5,502 nt of DNA from an uncultured Desulfobacterales bacterium (GCA_945787595.1 CALZJV010000480.1:1-5502); one strand, 5' to 3'. Counted from the stretch's first letter, positions 1 to 5,502 are shown. Numbers and translations are program-made. Notes: generated from the letters alone by a model not told the origin.

Positions 1-538
1 TTTTCGCTATAGCGACAGTGGCGTTGACTCCGCCGAGACTTTGACCGAAAATATACACATTGCCGGGAGTAATTGTGGGATTTGACATTATGTACTCAAT
101 TGCAGAGACAGAATCTTCATAAATTCCGTATCGAGATGGTGTACCCTCAGACTGACCATACCCTCGATAATCAAAAGTAAAGACGTTGAAATTATTCAGT
201 GGGAGCCAGCAGATTTGATTAAAGTAATATGTCAAATTTCCAAAATTACCGTGAAAATGGATTACCGTTCCGACAGCATCCCCCACAGCAGGAATAAACC
301 AACCGTGTAATTTAGTGCCGTCCTTGCTTTTGAAGAACACTTCTTCATAGTGAAGATTATATTGATCAGGCGTTTTATAAAGGGTTTGATTGGGTTGATA
401 AAACCTATTGTTTAAACATCCTGGCATCAATAGCAGGGCAATTGCACAGATTAATATCAAAAGGACATTTTCAACATTTCTTATCTGCCTTTTTTGTGCT
501 TGCCTGTTTTTTTTCCTTTTAGCCTTACCCAAATCCAT
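1..538 (-). CDS. alpha/beta-hydrolase fold lipoprotein (BEM46/ABHD13-like), C-terminus cut by window edge
   Basis: The frame is open from an ATG at 538 to the left edge, giving 179 residues. Residues 5-20 are strongly basic, 25-38 form a hydrophobic stretch, and LLMPGC at 36-41 fits a lipobox with Cys41 as the lipidated residue, so the protein is probably anchored in a membrane facing the periplasm. The fold is visible in HFHGN (94-98, oxyanion-hole region), FDYRGYGQSEG (122-132) and the nucleophile elbow GQSLGG (165-170) with Ser167 as predicted catalytic serine. The acid and histidine should lie beyond the edge. These motifs match the BEM46/ABHD13 group of serine hydrolases; the substrate cannot be told. 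A GAGG lies only 3 nt before the ATG, a short spacing. The start is 24 nt past the operon terminator, so the gene needs its own promoter (a GATAAT at 556-551 is the only -10-like site seen, without a good -35) or readthrough. G+C is about 39% by hand count, well below the liv operon. Confidence 0.85.
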   Translation of the reverse strand, partial: MDLGKAKRKKNRQAQKRQIRNVENVLLILICAIALLLMPGCLNNRFYQPNQTLYKTPDQYNLHYEEVFFKSKDGTKLHGWFIPAVGDAVGTVIHFHGNFGNLTYYFNQICWLPLNNFNVFTFDYRGYGQSEGTPSRYGIYEDSVSAIEYIMSNPTITPGNVYIFGQSLGGVNATVAIAK

Positions 539-561
539 AAGCCTCGACCGATTATCAGCGG

Positions 562-610
562 TTAGAAAACAAAAGCCTCCAAAGGGCAAAAAGCCCTAAT
601 GGAGGCTTTA
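562..610 (-). terminator. rho-independent terminator ending the liv operon
   Basis: A perfect 9-bp outer stem (572-580 with 601-609) encloses a 5-bp inner stem (583-587 with 593-597) around an A/T-only 5-nt loop, with 2- and 3-nt bulges between the stems. Read on the minus strand, the hairpin is followed directly by TTTTGTTTTCT, a typical U tract. It lies 55 bp after the livF stop. On the plus strand the trailing T run is short (CTTTATAT), so it should work mainly for minus-strand transcripts. Confidence 0.85.
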
Positions 611-664
611 TATCGGTATCTTCAGGCATCTTTTTCTCTTGGTTTTAGCTCCGAAGGCTGGGGT

Positions 665-1326
665 TCAAATCCCTAAAAAGGCTTCCCTGAACATATCGCT
701 TTTAAGCAATTCTTGGCCGGAGCCCTGGCCGACTATTCTGCCGGTCTGCAGGACATATCCCCGGTCGGCCAATTCCAGGGCCTCACGCACATTTTGTTCC
801 ACCAGCAGGATGGTCATGCCTTCTTCTTTGAGTTTTCGGATGGTGTCGAAGACCTCGTCCACCAGCAGCGGGGCCAATCCCAGTGACGGTTCGTCCAGCA
901 TCAGAATCCGGGGTCTGGACATCAAACCGCGTCCGATTGCCACCATTTGCTGCTCTCCGCCGGACAGGGTGGAAGCCGGCTGGTTTTGGCGTTCTTTTAA
1001 TTTCGGAAAAAGGGTGTATACGAAATCAAGGTTTTGCCGGACTTGCTGGGTATCGCTAAGAATGTAGGCGCCCCGTAGATAATCCCCAAGCGGATTATTT
1101 TTTCCGTGTCGAGTTTCTGGATTTCACGGCCCTCGAATCGAATGCGACCTTCAAAGGCATGCTGGGTTCCCATTACCGCCCTTAGCAGTGTCGACTTACC
1201 GGCGCCGTTGGAACCAAGCACAGATACCGTTTCACCCTGACTCACCTGAAGAGATATTCCCTGAAGAACCGGCAAACCGGAATAGCGAACCTTGATGTCG
1301 TCGATTTCGAGGATTTTCTCAGTCAT
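665..1326 (-). pseudogene. livF: branched-chain amino acid ABC transporter ATP-binding protein LivF, disrupted by internal deletion and frameshift
   Basis: This is one of the two cytoplasmic ATPases that power the LivHM permease. The first part starts at ATG 1326, preceded by AAGGTGA 3 nt upstream, and carries Walker A GSNGAGKST (38-46). It stays LivF-like to LGIIY (80-84, ending at 1075). The downstream part resumes in another frame at 1072 with GAYILSDTQQ, then the LSGGEQQ signature (about 947-967), Walker B ILMLDE, D-loop SLGLAP, H-loop-adjacent LLVEQN, and the usual end AFLGI with stop at 665. Between them the segment that in LivF reads roughly VPEGRR-VF-MTV-ENL is absent, and two leftover G bases shift the frame. 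Aligned to E. coli LivF from memory, 19 residues are missing, a net loss of about 55 bp. Read as it stands, translation ends at 997 after 109 residues without signature or Walker B. A separate frame from ATG 946 would give only the C-terminal half. A sequencing or assembly error remains possible. The family call is very secure; the lesion is seen directly. Confidence 0.93.
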
Positions 1327-1340
1327 GACTCACCTTGCGG

Positions 1341-1396
1341 CTGGATACTCGATGCTCGATACTGGATGCTCGATTCTCGATGCTGGATGCTTGATG
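1341..1396. repeat. eight tandem copies of a degenerate 7-bp unit
   Basis: Eight consecutive heptamers without gaps fit CT(C/G/T)GAT(A/G/T): CTGGATA, CTCGATG, CTCGATA, CTGGATG, CTCGATT, CTCGATG, CTGGATG, CTTGATG. Variation is confined to the third and last positions. The array ends 15 bp from the livF start codon, so it would lie in the mRNA leader of livF. A 7-bp period does not keep a reading frame, and minus-strand stops occur between it and livF, so it is not coding. Confidence 0.9.
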
Positions 1397-1457
1397 GTTA
1401 ATCATGAGAATGCCATTATTTATATTATTTAATGAGACTGAGCGAAGCGATTCCATA

Positions 1458-1485
1458 AATCTTCAATCTTCAATCATCAATCGTC
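1458..1485. repeat. four tandem copies of AATCNTC (7 bp)
   Basis: Four consecutive heptamers, AATCTTC, AATCTTC, AATCATC and AATCGTC, lie immediately downstream of the livG stop (1491-1493 on the minus strand). A looser CTTCTTC follows and runs into the livG stop. The unit differs from the 1341-1396 array but has the same 7-bp period and the same spacer. The 72 bp between the arrays is A/T-rich with no gene, terminator or clear promoter. Confidence 0.85.
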
Positions 1486-1490
1486 CTTCT

Positions 1491-2225
1491 TCATCCATGC
1501 TCCTCAGCATAGCGCTCGCCCAGATAGGCTTTAATCACGGCGGGATCATTGGCGATCTCCTGCGGGTTGCCTTCGGCAATTTTTCGGCCGGAATCCAAAA
1601 CAACGACCCGGTCGCTGATTTTCATTACGAGTTCCATCACGTGTTCGATCAGCATGACGGTGATACCCAACTCATAATGCACGTGATTGATGCTGGCCAA
1701 AATCTCTTCGATTTCACTGGGATTTAAGCCGGCGGCAACTTCATCAAGCAGCAGCAGCTGTGGGTCCGAACCAAGGGCGGTTGCCATGGTCACACGTTTC
1801 TGGGCTGCCACCGGCAGTTCACTGACCAGGTAGCCGGAAAGCTCCTGCAGGTTTAAAAATTCCAGGATTTCCGCCGCGCGGGCTTTGGCCCGGCTGCGGG
1901 ACCGGGTTCGCATGAAACAGCCGACCATGACGTTTTCTTCAACGTTGAGATCGCCGGAGGCGACGTACACCTGAAAGGTGCGGGCCAGGCCGCGGCGGGC
2001 GACCTCATGTGCTTTTAACTCTGTAATATCTTTACCCTCAAAAAGTATCTGACCCGAGCTGACCGGATGCAGACCGGAAATACAGTTGAAAAGTGTTGTT
2101 TTGCCGGCGCCGTTGGGTCCGATCAAACCGAGCAGCTCGCCTTTCTCCATGGTGAAGGAAATATCACTGTTGGCTCTCAATCCGCCAAAATCCTTGGTGA
2201 CATGTTGAACATCGAGCAGCGCCAT
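1491..2225 (-). CDS. livG: branched-chain amino acid ABC transporter ATP-binding protein LivG
   Basis: A 244-residue cytoplasmic ATPase of full family length. Walker A GPNGAGKT is at 36-43, the Q-loop TFQ at 83-85, VEENVMVG at 95-102, Walker B LLLLDE at 157-162, the D-loop AAGLNPSE at 164-171 and the switch histidine His195 in LIEHVME. The C-terminal AYLGE is typical of LivG. The ABC signature is atypical: LPVAAQKR (137-144) replaces the usual LSGGQ or LPYGxQRR. I believe related HAAT ATPases have LPLAxQKR-like versions, so it is probably a subfamily trait rather than damage. The start ATG overlaps the livM stop by one base (TAATG) and a GGAGGA at 2241-2236 sits 10 nt upstream, so the two are translationally coupled. 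Downstream, 164 bp of repeat-bearing spacer separates it from livF, whereas liv genes are normally packed closely. Confidence 0.96.
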   Translation of the reverse strand: MALLDVQHVTKDFGGLRANSDISFTMEKGELLGLIGPNGAGKTTLFNCISGLHPVSSGQILFEGKDITELKAHEVARRGLARTFQVYVASGDLNVEENVMVGCFMRTRSRSRAKARAAEILEFLNLQELSGYLVSELPVAAQKRVTMATALGSDPQLLLLDEVAAGLNPSEIEEILASINHVHYELGITVMLIEHVMELVMKISDRVVVLDSGRKIAEGNPQEIANDPAVIKAYLGERYAEEHG

Positions 2226-3232
2226 TATTTGCGTTTCCTCCGCCGTATTTTTTCGACGATACCCCAGATCCCACGGGGTTCAAAGGCCGAAACGGCCATG
2301 ATGATCATCGCATAAATAATCAGATCGATGCCGACCAGTCCCGCCGTGGCGCCCAGCCATTCCTTGAGATAGCTTTTGAGCGGGATCAAAATGCCGGCCC
2401 CGATGATCGGACCCCACAACGATCCGGCACCGCCAAGCATGGCCATCAGGGCGATCAGAATCGATATATCCAGGCTCATGGTATCTTCGGGCTCGATGGC
2501 TTTAATGTAACAGGCGTGGAAAGAGCCCACGACGCTTACAAAGGCAGTTGCGATGGCATATGTTTTGACTTTCGCCCAGCGCACATTGATGCCCAGCGAT
2601 CGGGCCACTTCTTCGTTATCCTTGATGGAACGTAGCTGGAATCCCAACCGCGATTTGCGAAACCAGTTTATGTAAAGAATACCGATCAGGAAAACCCCTA
2701 AAATGACATAATAGTAGTAGACATCTTCTTTAAAAATAAGTCGCCAAAAATCCGGAGGATGATATTTAATCGGAGATATCTCGAGGCCTCTGGCGGCTCC
2801 TACAAATTCCCAAACTTCAAATAGGGCTTTGAGTACCAGAGATGTGGCAATCGTGGCAATGGCGAAATAATGGCCTTTGAGCCGGAAGAGGGGATAGCCG
2901 ATGATAAATGACCAACCGACGGAAAAACATACGCCAATGGGCATGGATACCCAAAACGGGATGTCCCAGCGAATCAGCATGACCGCGGTGGTATAAGCCC
3001 CGATACCCACGTACTGGGCCTTGCCCAGATCGACCTGGCCGCCGTAGCCGCCAATGGTATTCCAGCCCATGCCATAGATAGAGAACATCAGAAACTGAAT
3101 CATGGTAGCCATGGCAAAGGCCGAAAGCGGCAGCAGCGGGAAAATTAACAAATAAATCAATACCGCGCTGGCAATCGTCAGGTCGAGGCGGGGAAAGTCT
3201 GAAAAATCCAGGGAATTTTTTATTGTTTCCAT
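2225..3232 (-). CDS. livM: branched-chain amino acid ABC transporter permease LivM
   Basis: An inner-membrane permease of 335 residues that pairs with LivH to form the translocation channel. Hydrophobic segments lie at about 17-33, 35-55, 73-87, 91-113, 120-138, 172-190, 225-243, 256-283 and 300-317. Family marks are GYGGQVDLGKAQYVGIGAY (62-80), the EAA-type cytoplasmic coupling loop LGFQLRSIKDNEEVARSLGI (196-215), GGAGSLWGPIIGA (267-279) and FEPRGIWGI (317-325), followed by a basic tail RRRKRK. I chose ATG 3232 over an in-frame GTG at 3289: AGGGGA lies 8 nt before it, the homologous region begins after it, and the longer form would overlap livH by 70 bp. With this start the overlap with livH is 13 bp. 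The gene ends in TAATG with livG. Confidence 0.95.
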   Translation of the reverse strand: METIKNSLDFSDFPRLDLTIASAVLIYLLIFPLLPLSAFAMATMIQFLMFSIYGMGWNTIGGYGGQVDLGKAQYVGIGAYTTAVMLIRWDIPFWVSMPIGVCFSVGWSFIIGYPLFRLKGHYFAIATIATSLVLKALFEVWEFVGAARGLEISPIKYHPPDFWRLIFKEDVYYYYVILGVFLIGILYINWFRKSRLGFQLRSIKDNEEVARSLGINVRWAKVKTYAIATAFVSVVGSFHACYIKAIEPEDTMSLDISILIALMAMLGGAGSLWGPIIGAGILIPLKSYLKEWLGATAGLVGIDLIIYAMIIMAVSAFEPRGIWGIVEKIRRRKRK

Positions 3233-4134
3233 CCAAACAATCCCCTGGGCCTGAAAACCATAATTATAAAATAAGCCAGATACACCCACATATACTTAAA
3301 GGAGGTCATGGGAACATTTGCCATCCAGTCGATATTGAAGGTATACGTAAAAAAATCCCAGAATCCCGGAATTTCGGTTATCATTCCCACCACCAGCCCG
3401 GCAAAAAAGGCCCCGGGCACACTGCCAAACCCGCCCAGGGCAACGATCGCGAAAGCGATCATGGTAAACAAAAGCCCCATAAATGGATTGACCGACCAGA
3501 AGTTGACAATCAGAGCACCGGCGACGGTGACAGTACCGCCACCAATTCCCCAGGCCAGAGCATTCATCCTTTGGGTGGGAATCCCCATGTAGCGGGCGCC
3601 CTGGGCATTGAGGGAGGTAGCGGTCAGAGCCTTGCCAATCTTGGTGCGGTTCATGAGTAACCAGACACCCCAGAAGGACACAACCGAAAGGCCGGCCGCC
3701 GCCAGCTTGGTTGCCGGGAGTATGACGCCCATTCCGATATCAAAGCTTTTACCTACCAATATCCCGTGATGGAGGGCGCGATCCTCAGATCCAAATACAA
3801 GCAAGGCTAAATTTCGCAAGAAAAGCATAAGCCCGAAAGTTCCGAGCAATTGCGCTATCATGGGGCCTCTTAGCAGAAACTTGACAAAACCGATGTAGCA
3901 CAGGACCCCCAGCAAGAACCCCACAGCAGCCGCCAGCGGCAGTGTGAACAATGGATCAATGCCGGTTGCCGTCGCCGTCAGCAATCCGGTATACATGCCG
4001 ATCATAAGAAATTCGCCGTGAGCAAAATTGACAATATCCATCACACCGAAAATAATCGTCAGGCCCAAGGCAACCATGGCGAGAACCATTCCGATCAATA
4101 ATCCGGCAACTATGGAACTTAGAAGAATATCCAT
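3220..4134 (-). CDS. livH: branched-chain amino acid ABC transporter permease LivH
   Basis: An inner-membrane permease of 304 residues, partner of LivM. The N-terminal motif GLTIIFGVMDIVNFAHGEFL (24-43) is diagnostic of LivH. Further marks are the EAA-type loop IGKALTATSLNAQGARYMGI (166-185), ALGGFGSVPGAFFAG (232-246) and the end FRPRGLFG (294-301). Membrane segments lie at about 5-30, 41-58, 62-86, 94-114, 136-161, 194-212, 221-234, 240-255 and 280-294. The ATG at 4134 is placed correctly for the family, but no convincing Shine-Dalgarno precedes it; GGGAAG is about 15 nt upstream and only AAGTTAAG is adjacent. Translation may therefore depend on the structured leader described at 4174-4251. 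Confidence 0.96.
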   Translation of the reverse strand: MDILLSSIVAGLLIGMVLAMVALGLTIIFGVMDIVNFAHGEFLMIGMYTGLLTATATGIDPLFTLPLAAAVGFLLGVLCYIGFVKFLLRGPMIAQLLGTFGLMLFLRNLALLVFGSEDRALHHGILVGKSFDIGMGVILPATKLAAAGLSVVSFWGVWLLMNRTKIGKALTATSLNAQGARYMGIPTQRMNALAWGIGGGTVTVAGALIVNFWSVNPFMGLLFTMIAFAIVALGGFGSVPGAFFAGLVVGMITEIPGFWDFFTYTFNIDWMANVPMTSFKYMWVYLAYFIIMVFRPRGLFGWKQ

Positions 4135-4173
4135 CTTAACTTGTTTGCTTCCCGGAGATTAAACCCATCCATG

Positions 4174-4203
4174 CCCATCCCTCGCAGGAAATGGAGGGAT
4201 GGG
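4174..4203 (-). other. perfect 10-bp inverted repeat in the livH leader
   Basis: CCCATCCCTC (4174-4183) and GAGGGATGGG (4194-4203) are exact reverse complements around a 10-nt loop. The hairpin lies 40-70 nt upstream of the livH start codon, within the livK-livH transcript. No T tract follows on either strand, so it is not an intrinsic terminator. A second CCCATCC at 4164-4170 could pair with part of the same right arm, giving an alternative fold. An mRNA stability or processing element, or a translation-control structure, are options; none can be chosen from sequence. Confidence 0.6.
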
Positions 4204-4228
4204 AGATGGCTTTTATTTCGCCTCAGAA

Positions 4229-4251
4229 GACCTGGTTCTCTTAACCAGGTC
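4229..4251. other. perfect 9-bp inverted repeat, 5-nt loop
   Basis: GACCTGGTT (4229-4237) and AACCAGGTC (4243-4251) are exact reverse complements separated by CTCTT. There is no U tract on either side. It could be an RNA hairpin in the livH leader or a palindromic operator for a dimeric regulator. It sits about 95-120 bp upstream of the livH start. Confidence 0.55.
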
Positions 4252-4429
4252 AGAGACAATTTGCTATGCCATAAGAGATCATGAGGGAGGTTTTGCCGGT
4301 TTTGCCCGTTTGTCTGTTTCCGTCGGCCTCGCTGAAGAGTAAAACTTCCACATCCAAGCAAGCGGAAAACCATGCATGAAATAATTTTTACGCTTAATTT
4401 AAGGCGAATTAGCTATTTTTATCCTCCGA

Positions 4430-4472
4430 TAACCGGCTAACCGGCAGAACCGGCTCAACGGGCTAACCTGTC
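4430..4472. repeat. short tandem repeat of TAACCGGC-like units
   Basis: Five adjacent 8-9 bp units read TAACCGGC, TAACCGGC, AGAACCGGC, TCAACGGGC and TAACCTGT, decaying towards the livK side. The first two are identical. Each core contains CCGG, so copies can pair with one another. The block lies in the livK-livH spacer, between the post-livK terminator and the A/T-rich stretch 4381-4430. No function can be assigned. Confidence 0.7.
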
Positions 4473-4513
4473 TCAAAAGTACTCTGTGCTTGGCTCCCTT
4501 TCAGGGGGCTCGA

Positions 4514-4544
4514 TAAAACCGGGCCCTCTGGACCCGGATTTTTA
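4514..4544 (-). terminator. intrinsic terminator after livK, probably partial and bidirectional
   Basis: The arms 4519-4526 (CCGGGCCC) and 4530-4537 (GGACCCGG) form an 8-bp stem with one G-U pair and a 3-nt loop. On the minus strand the stem is followed by TTTTATC, and on the plus strand by ATTTTTAC, so it could act in both directions. It starts 4 bp after the livK-like stop. Because livHMG follow on the same strand without a strong promoter that I can see, it may act as a leaky intercistronic terminator that keeps binding-protein mRNA more abundant than permease mRNA. Confidence 0.75.
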
Positions 4545-4548
4545 CTTA

Positions 4549-5502
4549 CTAGAATTTGGGAAAAGGATAGATCATTTCAGCGGATGCGACATCAAAGGGA
4601 TAGACGATCTGCAGACCCATGCTTCCGTCAGACCCTTTCTGATATTGGCCGATGAGACCGGAGCCCATCACATTTTGCCCTAACTCTTCACCGGAAGTCG
4701 CAAATTTAATTCCGGCCCAGGGTACCACCAACTCTTTGCCGGCGATATTAAGGTCATTGGCGGCCTGCTGAATGTCGGCCGATTTGGCTGAGCCTGCCTT
4801 TTCAAGCACATGCACCCAGGTTTGCAGCCCCGTGAAGGATCTGGCCGAAGCGCCACCCAGGTCATTTCCGGTTTTGGCTTTATAAAGCGCGTTCACCTGC
4901 CCGGCCACTGGTTTTAGCTGGACGACTTGAGGTAGGAATACGGTTCGAGTCAAAATGCCCTCAATGCTATCTCCCAACGTACTGCGAAATTCAGGCTTAT
5001 CAAATCCGGCATCCTGACCCCAGATGATTTTGGGTTGAACTTTCTGGGCTTTTAACGTCTTGATCATCAGAATGGCATCCGATGTATAGGAAGCAAACAA
5101 ATACACGTCGGCTTTAGATGCTTTCAGGGAACGTACTTCACTGGAAAGATCCGGTGCTTTTGCTGAATAAAGCATCGATTTTCTTAAATTGAATTTATAT
5201 TTGCCAGAAAAATCCTTTATCAATGCAGATACAAAAGATCCCCATTCGCTGTTTTCACAGGCAGATGCTATGTTTGCAAGGTCTGTCATCGGTACGGCTG
5301 CAACCCCCTTGACCTTACCTTCAGCCAAGCCCACCAACAGTTCAAACAGATCTTTGGTAAACCAGACATCATGGGGTGTCGTCCGCCAGAACCATTTGAA
5401 ACCGCGTTTGGTAAGGGCGGGGGAGGTGGATGAGCCGTTGATCATCGGCACGCCGTATTGCTCGGCCACAGCGCTGACGGTTTTGGTCACGGAGCTGTGG
5501 TA
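4549..5502 (-). CDS. livK: branched-chain amino acid ABC transporter substrate-binding protein (type 1 periplasmic binding fold), N-terminus beyond window
   Basis: The frame is open to the right edge, giving 317 C-terminal residues; roughly the first 90-110, including the signal peptide, are outside. An in-frame GTG at 5490 is internal, since the four codons before it (YHSS) continue the family sequence. It is the periplasmic receptor that hands ligand to LivHM. Family marks are YHSSVTKTVSAVAEQYGVP (1-19), the ligand-site INGSSTSPALT (21-31), the FWRTTP motif (38-43), a hinge-side SSEVRSLKASKADVYL segment, then IIWGQDAGFDKPEF and a C-terminal VYPF before MIYPFPKF. This matches the Peripla_BP_6 / amino-acid-binding group. 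The true ligand (Leu/Ile/Val, other amino acids or amides) cannot be read from sequence, so livK is a family label. The gene heads the operon and is followed after 4 bp by a terminator. Confidence 0.92.
   Translation of the reverse strand, partial: YHSSVTKTVSAVAEQYGVPMINGSSTSPALTKRGFKWFWRTTPHDVWFTKDLFELLVGLAEGKVKGVAAVPMTDLANIASACENSEWGSFVSALIKDFSGKYKFNLRKSMLYSAKAPDLSSEVRSLKASKADVYLFASYTSDAILMIKTLKAQKVQPKIIWGQDAGFDKPEFRSTLGDSIEGILTRTVFLPQVVQLKPVAGQVNALYKAKTGNDLGGASARSFTGLQTWVHVLEKAGSAKSADIQQAANDLNIAGKELVVPWAGIKFATSGEELGQNVMGSGLIGQYQKGSDGSMGLQIVYPFDVASAEMIYPFPKF

Larger units (their letters stand above)
4135..4548. other. livK-livH intergenic region (414 bp), no gene
   Basis: No credible coding region lies here. 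From livK towards livH it holds the terminator at 4514-4544, the repeat at 4430-4472, an A/T-rich stretch at 4381-4430 with the near-palindrome CGCTTAATTTAAGGCG (4391-4406), and the two perfect hairpins at 4229-4251 and 4174-4203. A minus-strand open frame of 84 codons (4119-4373) runs through it but has no recognisable family, crosses the hairpins and overlaps the livH start. I saw no -35/-10 pair close to consensus on the minus strand, so whether livH has its own promoter is open. Confidence 0.6.

Noticed and set aside
408..599. Plus-strand open frame of 63 codons with a hydrophobic stretch.
   Set aside because: It lies antisense to the N-terminus of the hydrolase and runs into the terminator hairpin; its hydrophobicity mirrors the A/T-rich signal region on the other strand.
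655..676. GGGGTTCAAATCCCT on the plus strand resembles a tRNA T-arm, and thus a tRNA 3' end or attachment-site remnant.
   Set aside because: The bases are the reverse complement of the conserved livF ending (AFLGI and stop), no acceptor, D or anticodon arms can be folded upstream, and no CCA or direct repeat follows.
639..1067. Plus-strand open frame of 142 codons.
   Set aside because: It is antisense to livF, whose motifs are unmistakable; it has low complexity (Ser/Arg-rich) and no family resemblance.
997..1077. Programmed ribosomal frameshift in livF.
   Set aside because: There is no slippery heptamer at the junction, and a conserved segment of about 19 residues is missing, which a frameshift cannot restore.
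1341..1485. CRISPR array.
   Set aside because: The units are 7 bp and directly adjacent, without the 20-40 bp repeats and unique spacers of a CRISPR, and no cas gene is present.
2817..3236. Minus-strand open frame of 139 codons.
   Set aside because: It is an alternate frame inside livM, rich in His/Arg/Pro as expected for a shadow frame.
4251..4276. Sigma-54-like promoter (TGGCAT...TTGT on the minus strand) upstream of livH.
   Set aside because: The spacing between the GG and G elements is one base too long and the GC element reads GT, so both invariant features fail.
4119..4373. Minus-strand open frame of 84 codons ahead of livH.
   Set aside because: It runs through both hairpins, overlaps the livH start in another frame, has no clear ribosome site and resembles no known protein.

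Overview
The window carries one minus-strand operon for a branched-chain amino acid (LIV/HAAT-type) ABC transporter, read from right to left: a periplasmic substrate-binding protein (livK-like, N-terminus beyond the right edge), permeases livH and livM, ATPase livG, and a damaged second ATPase livF. A second minus-strand gene at the left edge encodes the N-terminal 179 residues of a probable lipoprotein of the alpha/beta-hydrolase fold (BEM46/ABHD13-like). It is separated from the operon by a strong rho-independent terminator. Nothing real is supported on the plus strand; its open frames are shadows of these genes.

Layout: 1-538 partial hydrolase; 562-610 operon terminator; 665-1326 livF, broken by a net deletion of about 55 bp with a frameshift at 1072-1077; 1327-1490 livG-livF spacer holding two families of 7-bp tandem repeats; 1491-2225 livG; 2225-3232 livM (TAATG junction with livG); 3220-4134 livH (13-bp overlap with livM); 4135-4548 structured livK-livH spacer with a compact terminator, a short tandem repeat and two perfect hairpins; 4549-5502 livK-like gene, 3' part.

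How it works: the binding protein captures amino acids in the periplasm and delivers them to the LivH/LivM channel, which a LivG/LivF ATPase pair powers. The terminator just after livK would let the binding protein be made in excess over the membrane parts. As sequenced, livF keeps Walker A in one frame and LSGGE/Walker B in another, and lacks the conserved segment between them. The transporter is therefore predicted inactive unless this is an assembly or sequencing error or another ATPase substitutes.

Organism: Gram-negative (periplasmic binding protein, lipoprotein signal). The operon is about 55% G+C in sampled lines, and short heptad repeats fill an intergenic gap. My impression is an uncultured Desulfobacterota-like (deltaproteobacterial) genome, but this is only an inference from style. 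I found no clear new system; the disrupted livF and the repeat-rich spacers are the parts worth a second look.
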